13,896 nucleotides of DNA, from positions 1 to 13,896 of the forward strand of contig JBBPII010000027.1 in NCBI GenBank assembly GCA_038040385.1, written 5' to 3'. Made by a program: the position numbers and the translations under genes. The notes below the pieces were generated by a model that was not told the origin of the DNA, searched no databases, and saw nothing but the letters and a program-made list of their open reading frames with translations. This document shows, piece after piece, positions 1 through 7,300 of the stretch (within the stretch, counting starts at the first letter, position 1; each line of letters starts with the position of its first letter). The stretch comes from Gilichinskyi gelida. GTDB taxonomy: Bacteria > Acidobacteriota > Thermoanaerobaculia > Gp7-AA8.

Positions 1-24
1 ACTTCGCGTCATCCGCGAGGCGCG

Positions 25-396
25 ATGCTCAAGAAGCTAATTTGGACAGGAGTGACCGAGGACAGAGACGAACTATACCGGCTGTTCGATCTTCAACGAG
101 CATTCGACCTAAGCTACAAGGAATGGTGCGAGTTCAAGAACTTCTTGAGCATACGTCAGATATTCTTCGAAGCGGGCATTTTTGAAGGTTTCAAGACACT
201 GCGCGACGAGTTGAGCCACGTGCTGACGCTGGTTCAAGTGCATGTGATGCAAGGCCAGATGCCGAACATGACGATTCGCACGGAGATACAACAACGGTTG
301 AGGGTTAGCCTCAACGCAAGAATCGATGGCTTCGGGGCTGTTATTCGGGCCAGATTCGGGTTTTCGGGATTGGCAACACCGACAGGCAAAGAATGA
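25..396 (+). CDS. Hypothetical protein, 123 aa
   Basis: I do not recognise this protein. The ATG at 25 follows a GAGG at 17-20, an acceptable ribosome-binding site. The product is rich in charged and aromatic residues, with no signal peptide, membrane segment or cysteine motif. Residues 12-75 look mostly helical (DELYRLFDLQRAFDLSYKEW is typical). The last 25 or so residues are glycine/arginine-rich and less protein-like, so the end may be frameshifted or eroded. The stop is 13 bases before the start codon of the next ORF at 410, so the two could be an operon. Base composition is clearly less GC-rich than the genes after 984, which suggests acquired DNA. The true start could lie left of the window edge. 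Confidence 0.5.
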   Translation: MLKKLIWTGVTEDRDELYRLFDLQRAFDLSYKEWCEFKNFLSIRQIFFEAGIFEGFKTLRDELSHVLTLVQVHVMQGQMPNMTIRTEIQQRLRVSLNARIDGFGAVIRARFGFSGLATPTGKE

Positions 397-409
397 AGAG
401 GCGGCAACG

Positions 410-682
410 ATGGTGCTCTGGACAAGGAATCAACTCGACGATTTCGGGCAATACGTGATGAAACTGGTGGCCTCTGAGCTGGAAACGATGGGGAAGCCTG
501 CGAGCGACTTCCTGAGCATCGTTCAGGACGGGACCCATCTAAGTCCGGCGATCCTTCTTCAGACGCCGCACGGACAGGAAGGTTTTTCGGTGGAATACGA
601 ACATCAGGCTTGGAACACTTCCGAGACGGAGTTGCGAGCCGTGATACGCGGAAGGCTTGAGAGCGCTTACCGAGCGGGATGA
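410..682 (+). CDS. Hypothetical protein, 90 aa
   Basis: This is a small unrecognised soluble protein. I chose the ATG at 410 because GAAGAGG lies at 395-401, about eight bases upstream, and because the earlier in-frame ATG at 326 would overlap the upstream gene by 71 bases. The product starts MVLWTRNQLDDFGQYVMKL and ends in the charged stretch VIRGRLESAYRAG. There is no signal peptide and no membrane helix. The spacing from 25-396 suggests co-transcription. Its 3' end overlaps the end of the minus-strand cysteine-rich ORF (667-807) by 16 bases, tail to tail. Its composition matches 25-396 rather than the GC-rich core genes. I cannot assign a function. Confidence 0.5.
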   Translation: MVLWTRNQLDDFGQYVMKLVASELETMGKPASDFLSIVQDGTHLSPAILLQTPHGQEGFSVEYEHQAWNTSETELRAVIRGRLESAYRAG

Positions 683-807
683 TTGGGGCAGTTCCACTCC
701 TCGCACTTCGAGGCGAAGCCCGGGCAGAACCGGTAGTGGTTCTGGTACTCCTCGGCAGGGATGTCGCGGTGGCATCGCCGGCAGTGGACGGGAGGCGTGT
801 CCTCCAT
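667..807 (-). CDS. Small cysteine/histidine-rich protein, putative zinc finger, 46 aa
   Basis: The short minus-strand ORF starting at the ATG at 807 (MEDTPP...) has a compact metal-binding pattern. A C-x2-C pair (CRRC) is followed after 11 residues by H-x3-C (HYRFC), giving C-x2-C-x11-H-x3-C, close to the C2HC layout of UBZ-like zinc knuckles. Two more cysteines and a histidine follow (KCEEWNCPNH) and could form a second site. The cysteine density is far above chance for a shadow frame. A longer start at 915 exists, but that extension is antisense to the relE remnant and looks non-coding. The ribosome-binding site is weak. The family and partner are unknown. It could be a truncated piece of a larger zinc-ribbon protein whose 5' part was lost at the junction near 808-820. 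Confidence 0.4.
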   Translation of the reverse strand: MEDTPPVHCRRCHRDIPAEEYQNHYRFCPGFASKCEEWNCPNHPAR

Positions 808-819
808 CTCGCTGAGGAT

Positions 820-972
820 CCCCGGCCTTTTGGCGTAGAAAAGTTGACGGACGAAGAGAATACCTATCGCGTCCGGCAAGGCAATTATCGAATTCTCTAC
901 GAAATCGACGATCACGCGCGCCGCGTCCGGGTGATGAAAATCGCCGATCGCAAAGACGCATACCGCCGCTAG
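820..972 (+). pseudogene. RelE/ParE-family toxin, 3' remnant (5' part missing)
   Basis: The plus-strand frame reads DPRPFGVEKLTDEENTYRVR then QGNYRILYEIDDHARRVRVM and KIADRKDAYRR, ending at TAG 970-972. This is the C-terminal half of a RelE-type mRNA interferase or ParE fold. The PRPxGxxKL, YRVRxGxYRIxYEI and xxRKDxYRR blocks are characteristic, and the usual terminal Arg-Tyr region is present. The first roughly 40 residues of the family are absent. Upstream, the frame continues into a sequence that encodes the cysteine-rich ORF on the other strand, so the open frame back to 679 is a chimera. No antitoxin-like gene precedes it. In intact pairs the toxin cleaves mRNA at the ribosome or poisons gyrase; this copy should be inactive unless the chimera folds. 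Confidence 0.6.
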
Positions 973-983
973 AATCGCGCGCG

Positions 984-1469
984 ATGATACGCGCCCGAGT
1001 CATCACCTGCTCCGACGCCGCGTCGCGCGGCGAGCGCGAGGACCGCAGCGGCCCGGCGGTGCGCGCGATTCTGGAGGCCGAGGGATTTGCGGTCGATGCG
1101 GTGATGATCGTGGCCGACGAGGTCGAGGCCATCGCCACGGCGATCGAGGATGCGACCGGCGACGGCGCGCGGCTGGTCGTCACCACCGGCGGGACGGGCA
1201 TCGCGGCGCGGGACGTCACCCCCGAGGCCACCATGCGGGTCTGCGAGCGCGTCGTGCCGGGCTTCGGAGAGCGGATGAGGGCGACGTCGCCGATGGCGGC
1301 GCTGTCGCGGGCGCAGGCGGCGACGCGCGGCGCGGCATTGATCGTGAACTTGCCGGGAAGTGTGAACGGCGCGACGGAGAACCTGCGAGCGATTCTGAAT
1401 CTGATCCCGCACGCCCTCGAGCTGCTCGCCGGAAGGACAGCGCATGATGAACGTCCGCCCCGGACTTGA
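984..1469 (+). CDS. mogA: Molybdopterin adenylyltransferase, MogA/MoaB family
   Basis: This is a 161-aa cytoplasmic enzyme of molybdenum-cofactor synthesis. MogA-type proteins activate molybdopterin by AMP transfer from ATP before molybdate insertion. Family signatures visible are the TTGGTG loop (residues 67-72), RDVTPEA (76-82), PGFGERMR (92-99) and the NLPGS turn (122-126). The ITCSDAASRGEREDRSG stretch at residues 7-23 is the family's conserved N-terminal strand and loop. The length fits MogA (E. coli MogA is about 195 aa) and the shorter MoaB, so the exact paralogue is uncertain. Only 11 bases separate it from the relE remnant and no good Shine-Dalgarno is visible. Its 3' end overlaps the next gene by 26 bases, implying co-translation. 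Confidence 0.85.
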   Translation: MIRARVITCSDAASRGEREDRSGPAVRAILEAEGFAVDAVMIVADEVEAIATAIEDATGDGARLVVTTGGTGIAARDVTPEATMRVCERVVPGFGERMRATSPMAALSRAQAATRGAALIVNLPGSVNGATENLRAILNLIPHALELLAGRTAHDERPPRT

Positions 1470-2640
1470 AGTCCTCCTCGACGACCCCCGCCCCATCGCC
1501 GGCAAGCGCATCGGCCTGGTCACCAACCACGCCGCGGTGACCAGCGACTTGCGCCACGCCGTCCGCATGCTGCACGCCGGCCGCGGGTGGAAGCTCACCG
1601 CGCTGTTCGGTCCCGAGCACGGCATCTGGGGCGAGGCGCAGGACATGGCGCACATCGACTCCTCGGTCGATCCGCTCACCGGACTGACGGTCTATTCGCT
1701 CTACGGCCGCAGCGAGAAAGACCTCGCCCCGCGCCGCGAGCTTCTGAAAAACCTCGACGCGCTGGTGATCGACCTCCAGGACATCGGCTCGCGCTACTAC
1801 ACCTTCATCTACACCATGGCCCTCTGCATGCGCGAGGCGGCGCCGGCGGGCGTCCAGGTCATCGTCCTCGACCGCCCCAATCCCATCGACGGCGTGCACC
1901 TCGAGGGCAACATCCGCGAAGAGAAGTACTCGAGCTTCGTCGGCATGTTCCCGCTGCCGACGCGCCACGGCATGACCGCCGGCGAGCTGGCGCGCTACTT
2001 CAACGAGATCTTTCAGCTCAACTGCAACCTCCACGTCGTGCCGATGCGCGGCTGGCGCCGCTCGATGTGGTGGGGCGACACCGGCCTGCCGTGGATCATC
2101 CCCTCGCCGAACATGGCCACGGTCTACACCGCGACGGTCTATCCCGGCATGTGCCTGGTGGAGGGGACGAACCTCAGCGAGGGGCGAGGCACCACGCATC
2201 CGTTCGAGTTCTTCGGCGCGCCGTGGCTCGATCCATTCAAAATGGCCGAGAAACTCAACGGTCTCGACCTTCCCGGCGTCCGCTTCCGCCCGCACTACTT
2301 CCTCCCCACCTTCCACAAGCACGCCGGCACGGTCTGCGGCGGGGTCGAGCTGCACGTCACCAATCGCTGGGAGTTCGAGCCGTACCGGACCGGCCTGTGG
2401 TGCGTGAAGGTCGCGCACGACATGAACCCGGAGAAGTTCGACTGGCGCCGCGAGGAGTACGAATTCGTCACCGACCGCCTGGCCATCGACCTCCTCGCCG
2501 GCAGCGCGCGCTACCGCGAGATGGTCGAGGGCGGCGGCGGCAACATCGACGAGTGGGTCGCGGAGTGGGAAGACGAGCTGCGCGAGTTCGCGCAGCGGCG
2601 GGAGAGGTTCCTCATGTACCGCTCGACGGACGCCGACTGA
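1444..2640 (+). CDS. namZ: Exo-beta-N-acetylmuramidase NamZ family (DUF1343) protein
   Basis: This 398-aa protein is of the DUF1343/NamZ family, whose studied members release terminal MurNAc from peptidoglycan fragments (CAZy GH171). The family blocks are all present: GKRIGLVTNHAAV (20-32), LFGPEHGIWG (54-63), IDLQDIGSRYYTFIYTM, DRPNPIDG, TRHGMTAGELA, TGLPWIIPSPN and EGTNLSEGRGT followed by PFEFFGAPW. The start at 1444 has an excellent GGAAGGA at 1431-1437, embedded in the end of mogA. A second ATG follows directly at 1447. No signal peptide is visible, so the protein probably acts in the cytoplasm on imported muropeptide sugars, unlike secreted Bacillus NamZ. The stop codon overlaps the ATG of the cupin gene by one base. 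The functional link to mogA is unclear. Confidence 0.85.
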   Translation: MMNVRPGLEVLLDDPRPIAGKRIGLVTNHAAVTSDLRHAVRMLHAGRGWKLTALFGPEHGIWGEAQDMAHIDSSVDPLTGLTVYSLYGRSEKDLAPRRELLKNLDALVIDLQDIGSRYYTFIYTMALCMREAAPAGVQVIVLDRPNPIDGVHLEGNIREEKYSSFVGMFPLPTRHGMTAGELARYFNEIFQLNCNLHVVPMRGWRRSMWWGDTGLPWIIPSPNMATVYTATVYPGMCLVEGTNLSEGRGTTHPFEFFGAPWLDPFKMAEKLNGLDLPGVRFRPHYFLPTFHKHAGTVCGGVELHVTNRWEFEPYRTGLWCVKVAHDMNPEKFDWRREEYEFVTDRLAIDLLAGSARYREMVEGGGGNIDEWVAEWEDELREFAQRRERFLMYRSTDAD

Positions 2641-3038
2641 TGATCGCCCTGTTTTTCGCAGTGCTTGCCGGAGCCATTCAGGTCAACGCCGAGACGATCG
2701 TCTGGAAGGACGGTCCGCCGTCGCTACCGAAGGGGACAAAGGTCGCCGTGCTGGAAGGCGATCCCAGGCAGGCGGGCATGTTCACCATGCGCCTGCAGGT
2801 GCCGGCGGGATCGAGGATCCTGCCGCACTGGCACCCGCGGTCGGAGCGCGTGACCGTCCTCTCGGGCGTGGTCAAGGTCGGCTTCGGCGATACCTGGAGC
2901 GACGCGGCGATGCGCGAGTTTCGCGCGGGAGACTTTTACGTGAACCCGCCGAAGAGCCATCACTTCGTCGGCTTCCCGCGCACGGCGGTCATCCAGATCA
3001 CCGGCGAGGGGCCGTGGATACTGAATTTGGTGAGGTAG
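2640..3038 (+). CDS. Exported single-domain cupin protein
   Basis: This is a 132-aa product with a short signal peptide (MIALFFAVLAGAIQVNA, probable cleavage near residue 17) followed by one cupin barrel. Motif 1 is HWHPRSERVTVLSG, giving metal ligands H63, H65 and E69. Motif 2 is GDFYVNPPKSHHF, giving H107 or H108 as the fourth ligand. The metal site is therefore complete. The substrate cannot be deduced: such small periplasmic cupins include dioxygenase-like and sugar- or organic-acid-binding proteins. The start codon overlaps the NamZ stop (TGATG), which strongly suggests translational coupling and supports this start over the long upstream open frame. It is the last gene of the mogA-namZ-cupin run. 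Confidence 0.75.
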   Translation: MIALFFAVLAGAIQVNAETIVWKDGPPSLPKGTKVAVLEGDPRQAGMFTMRLQVPAGSRILPHWHPRSERVTVLSGVVKVGFGDTWSDAAMREFRAGDFYVNPPKSHHFVGFPRTAVIQITGEGPWILNLVR

Positions 3039-3045
3039 CGGGGTA

Positions 3046-3104
3046 GCGAGGTCTCGCGGTCGCGAGGCAGAGCACCGCGAGACCCCGAGACTTCGAGACC
3101 TCGC
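3046..3104. repeat. Palindromic GGTCTCGCGGT repeat cluster
   Basis: The spacer between the cupin and rluA-like genes is built from repeats. GGTCTCGCGGT at 3050-3060 is the exact inverse of ACCGCGAGACC at 3074-3084, an 11-bp stem with a 13-base loop. An overlapping alternative pairs GCGAGGTCTCG (3046-3056) with CGAGACCTCGC (3094-3104). No T-run follows, so this is not a canonical intrinsic terminator. The same 11-mer occurs twice in overlapping tandem at 8263-8281, suggesting a genome-wide extragenic repeat family. Confidence 0.7.
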
Positions 3105-3108
3105 AACC

Positions 3109-3777
3109 ATGCTCCGCATCCTGTACGAAGACGAAGCGCTAATTTTCGTCAACAAGCCACCCGACATCATCGTGGCGCGGTCGCACGATCCGGTTGAAAC
3201 GACACTCTTCGATCTCGCCGCGGCGCATGCGGGAACGATCTTCCTCATGCAGCGCCTCGACCGCGGGACGAGCGGGGTGATGTTCTTCTCGAAGCTCGCG
3301 TCGATCAACGCGCGGCTGACGCGCCACTTCGAGACGAAGCAGATCCGCAAGCGCTACTCCGCGCTGACCGAGGGGGAACTGGCGGAGCGGCAGACCATCG
3401 ACGCGCCGCTGGCGCGAATCGGTCCGATCTCGTTCGGCGTGCGCGACCACGGCAAGCGCGCCATCACGGACGTCGCACCCGAGCGCGCGACCCCTGACGG
3501 CTCGCTGGTGGAGGTCGTGCTGCGCACCGGCCGCACTCATCAGATCCGCGCCCATCTGGCAGCGATCGGGCATCCGCTGATCGGCGATTGGCTGTATGGG
3601 AAGCGCAACGCGGTGCGGCCGATGCTGCACTCCGCCGAGCTCGCCATGCTCCATCCGCTGACGAATGAGCCACTTCGCGTTTCGGCCCCTCCGCCAGCGG
3701 ACTTTCTGGAAGTCGCGCGCGACCGCGGAATCGTGTCCGGCGGCGAGGACAAAGTGACCGCTGACGAGAGCAGCTAA
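3109..3777 (+). CDS. RluA-family pseudouridine synthase, single domain
   Basis: A 222-aa enzyme converting a specific uridine in rRNA or tRNA to pseudouridine. The catalytic motif is QRLDRGTSG with the nucleophilic Asp51, in place of the usual HRLDxxTSG. Other family blocks are VNKPPDI (14-20), RKRYSALTEG and GRTHQIRAHLAAIGHPLIGD. There is no N-terminal S4 RNA-binding domain, so it belongs with the short RluA, RluE or TruC-like members. The target position cannot be deduced. No clear Shine-Dalgarno precedes the ATG, which directly follows the palindromic repeat. The last 20 or so residues are acidic and probably disordered. Confidence 0.8.
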   Translation: MLRILYEDEALIFVNKPPDIIVARSHDPVETTLFDLAAAHAGTIFLMQRLDRGTSGVMFFSKLASINARLTRHFETKQIRKRYSALTEGELAERQTIDAPLARIGPISFGVRDHGKRAITDVAPERATPDGSLVEVVLRTGRTHQIRAHLAAIGHPLIGDWLYGKRNAVRPMLHSAELAMLHPLTNEPLRVSAPPPADFLEVARDRGIVSGGEDKVTADESS

Positions 3778-3791
3778 ATGATTGAATCGTT

Positions 3792-3800
3792 TAGAATAAT
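3792..3800 (+). promoter_or_regulatory. Weak candidate -10 element (TAGAAT)
   Basis: An AT-rich island, TTTAGAATAAT, stands out in GC-rich sequence about 50 bases before the start of the exported 143-aa protein gene. TAGAAT matches five of six sigma-70 -10 positions. No convincing -35 lies at normal spacing. Confidence 0.25.
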
Positions 3801-3847
3801 CGCCGCGGAGCACCCGTTACGAACGGCATCGAATCAAGGAGAAACCG

Positions 3848-4279
3848 ATGAGACTCTGGAGCAGAATTGCAGTCGTGATGGCGTTTGTGCCGCTCGTCGC
3901 GTCCGCGCAGTTCAAGGACCTCGATGCGGCACTGCAGAGCCTCCAGCGCGGCTTCGGCAGCGGCGACCCGCAGGCCGTCGTGGCCGGCATCGCGCCGGGA
4001 GACCAAGTGATGCTTCAGTTCCCCGGTCTCATCGAGCAGAACGGTTTCTTCGGCCGCGATCAGGCCGCCTATCTCCTCGACGGGCTCTTCAGCAAGGTTC
4101 ACCCGACGGCTTTCGAACAGCAGAGCCTGCGGAAGGTGAGCGCCGAGGGTCAGTACTACATCACCGCCTCGTGGAACATTCAGGCCGGCGGGAAGCCGGA
4201 CACGCGCGAGCTGTACATCACCTTGCGGAAGCAGGGCGACAAGTGGGCGGTGGCGTCGGTGCGGAGCGGTGGGAAATGA
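3848..4279 (+). CDS. Small exported protein, NTF2-like/DUF4783-like
   Basis: This 143-aa product has a clear signal peptide (MRLWSRIAVVMAFVPLVASA, likely cleaved after A20), so it acts in the periplasm or outside the cell. The mature part (LDAALQSLQRGFGSGDPQAV, then a hydrophobic 'MLQFPG' strand, 'YLLDGLF', 'YYITASWNI' and 'ELYITLRKQGDKWAVASVRS') follows the helix-then-curved-sheet order of NTF2-like or DUF4783 proteins. The fold call is by pattern only and no catalytic residues can be named. The start is well supported by AAGGAGA at 3836-3842, six bases upstream. The palindromic repeat begins immediately after the stop, separating it from the kinase gene. Confidence 0.7.
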   Translation: MRLWSRIAVVMAFVPLVASAQFKDLDAALQSLQRGFGSGDPQAVVAGIAPGDQVMLQFPGLIEQNGFFGRDQAAYLLDGLFSKVHPTAFEQQSLRKVSAEGQYYITASWNIQAGGKPDTRELYITLRKQGDKWAVASVRSGGK

Positions 4280-4280
4280 G

Positions 4281-4368
4281 GCATGTGTCATCCCGAGCGT
4301 AGCGAGGGATCCCCAGCGCATGAGCCAGGGGATTCCTCGCCGTCTACGCGGCTCGGAATGACACATGC
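4281..4368. repeat. 88-bp palindromic 'CHPERSEGS' repeat element
   Basis: GCATGTGTCATCCCGAGC (4281-4298) is inverted as GCTCGGAATGACACATGC (4351-4368) with one mismatch. Inside these, GAGGGATCCCC pairs with GGGGATTCCTC, again with one mismatch. The element therefore folds into one long imperfect hairpin with about 36-base arms. Its plus-strand translation, CHPERSEGSP...STRLGMT, is a well-known spurious peptide from a MITE/REP-like repeat dispersed in many bacterial genomes. The opposite strand gives the equally typical 'CHSEP...LGMT'. The right arm contains the probable start codon of the kinase gene (4358). Confidence 0.85.
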
Positions 4369-7300
4369 CGCGATTCGCATCGCGGCGCTTTTTCTTTTCC
4401 TCGCCGGCGGCGTCTGGATCGCCACGCGCATCGTCGTCCGGCGCGCGGAGGCGAACTTCGCGGCGCGCTCCGCCGCGCATCTCGACAGCGAAGTGCGGCG
4501 CATCCGCGAAGGCGTCGAGTCGTCCGAGGCCGCGCTGGATCGCGCGGTGGCGAACGTGGCCCAGAAGCTGGCGGAGAATCCGTCGGCGTCGCGCGAGGAG
4601 ATGTTCGCCTTCCTGCGCGGCCAACTGGGCTCGAATCCCCAGCGCGGCATCCGCATCGTCGCGCCGAACAACGAGGCCATCGCCTGGTGCGGCGAGGACC
4701 TTCGCACCTCGGGCGCCAACAGCTACGAATTCGACGCCACGAATCTCTACCTGATCCGATCGCGCGCGTTGCCGCGCCCGGCAATCTCGGTGCAGGCTTT
4801 CGAGCGCGTGCCGAACGCGCTGAAGGGGCGCAAGCTCCTCGACCCCGACGACGACTGGATCAGCGAGATGATCTTCCACGCCGGCGCGCTGCGGCAGGAC
4901 GGCGGCACGCGACGGGCGATCATCGACCGCCAGCCGACCGGCACGCTGTGGGTCGATCTGACGCCGCGGCTGAAGAGCGAAGTGGTCGACGTGAGCCGCT
5001 CGGCGGGCGACAACCTCGCCGCGGCGCTGCTGGCGATGGGCGCGATTGCGGTGCTGTTCCTGATCCGCCAACGATCGATCCTCGCTACCGTGTTTCTCAT
5101 CCTCCTCGCCCGGCTCGCGCTCCTCGCGGTGCGCGTCGACGGCGACTCCTGGCGCATCTTCCGATTCGACGTCTACGCCTCCCGCCTCCTCGGACCGTTC
5201 AGCCGCTCGCCGTTCGATCTGTTGATGACCGCCGCGGCGGTGCTGGCCATCGCCGTCGCCCTGACGCGGCGCCGCTCGCCGTCGCGGATCGCGCAAATCG
5301 CGCGCGCGGTCGTCGGGCTGCTCGGCGCGTACGGCTTCGTCGTCCTGGTCGGCAATCTCGTCGACAACTCCCGCATCTCGCCGGTTCCCGATCACATCGC
5401 CCCGCTCTCGATCGCGCAGGGCGTGCTGTTGACGGCGCTGCTGTTGTTCGGCTTCGCGCTGCTGCAGGTCACCCGGCACGAAGCGCCCCCGCGGCGGGCA
5501 TTGCCGATCATCGCGGTCGTCGTCGTCCCGCTGCTCCTCGCGGGATACGCGCTGGGCGGCGTCACCGGTCCGGCTTTCATTTCGGTCGGCGCCGCGGTGG
5601 TCATCTCGCTGGCCGTGCATGCCGTCGCGCGCACCATGACCCTCCGCCTGCTCACCACGGCGCTGTTGATGGTGCTGGTGGTCTACATCCCGCTGCACCT
5701 ATTCGAGCGCGACACCGCGCGGCGCTTCATCGCCAACACCTACGCGCCGTGGGTGGTGGGCGAGGCGGGGCAGCTCCGGACGATGGTGGAGGACACCCTT
5801 CACCGCGAGTTCTCGCACACCGAGTTGAGCACGCTGCTCCCCGACGATTTCCAGAAGATGAACCTCGAGGACCTGGCGTACGCCCTCTGGCTGCGCAGCG
5901 ATCTCTCGAAGCTCCGAATACCGGCCGTGATCAGCATCCACGACATCTTCGACCGCCCGCTCAGCCGCTTCGGGGTGGGGCTGCCGCAATTCAGCGAGCG
6001 GCGCACCGACGTCGATCACGAGACCCTGCAGCTCGGCAGCCTGACGCGCGACCTGCTGCACCACGACTTCGAGCTGACCATGAACGGCATCCCGATGGCC
6101 GAGGGAAGCGTGCACGTGGTGAATCCGGCCGATCCCGGCGCCACCACCTTCGCCGATGTCTATCGCGGCCTCTTCGAGCCGTCGGTCGACGACGGCGTGA
6201 CCGGCCTTCACCCGCAGCGCGAGCTGGTGGTCTACGACGCCGAGGGCAACGCACACGGCAACGTCGACCTCCGGCTGCCGGAGAGTCCGAGCTCGTACTT
6301 CGCGCGCCTCAAGCCGGGGCAGGGGCTGTGGGTGCAGTCCGCCGCCGGGACGCAGTCGGCGATCTACGTCCGCCGCTCCGACAACGCCCTCTACGCCTTC
6401 CCGCTGCAGATCGCCACGCGCGGACAGCGGGTGCGACGGGCGGGCGGCGTGGCGGTCTGGGGCATCGCTTTCGTGCTGCTGGTGATGATCATCCGCTCGC
6501 TGCCGGTGATCGCCGGCATGATCCGCCGCTCGCCGCGCAATCTCGACTTCCGGACCCGAACGTCGCTGTCGCTGACCGCGGTGGTCATCCTGCCGCTGAT
6601 CGTCTTCGTGCTCTTCGTCCGCGCGTATCTCGCCAACCGCTTGGAGACCGAGTACGCCGACCGCGGACAGACGGCGCTCAACGCGGCGCAGCGGGTCATC
6701 GAGGACTACCTGGCGTCGACCAAGGCCACCAACCGGCCGGAGGAAGTGCTCGACGACGACGTGTTGAGCTGGCTGGCGCGGGTCATCGGCCACGACCTCC
6801 ATCTGTACCGCAACGAACAGCTCATCGCCTCCAGCCGCCGCGACCTCTTCGCCGCGCGGATCGAGTCGCAGCGCCTCCCCGGCGACGTCTACTCCGGCAT
6901 CGTTCTGGGTGGGCGACAGATCCTCGCCGCGCAGCGGCAGTGGAGCGGCGTGCGGTTCAACGAGATCTACAGCCCGATCTCGCTGGCGCGCGGGCAGCAC
7001 TACACGCTGGCGCTGCCGTTCATCGTGCAGGGGCGGCAGATCGAGGCGCAGGTCAACGACCTGGCGACCACGATCTACATGCTGCTGATCTTCATCGCGC
7101 TCGCCGCGATCGCCGTCGCCTACCTGACCGCGCGGAGCGTGACGCGGCCGGTGCAGGCGCTGGTGGGCGGGGCGCGCGCCATCGCGCGCGGCGACTTCGA
7201 CGTCGACGTCCAACCCCCCGCCGATCCCGACCTCGGCCTGCTCGTCACCACCTTCCGCGACATGGCGCAGTCCATCCGCCGCCAGCAGGCCGATCTCCGC

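Noticed and set aside
4283..4357. Upstream extension of the kinase starting MCHPERSEGSP
   Set aside because: This is translation of a dispersed palindromic repeat, not a conserved N-terminus; the start at 4358 directly precedes a membrane helix.
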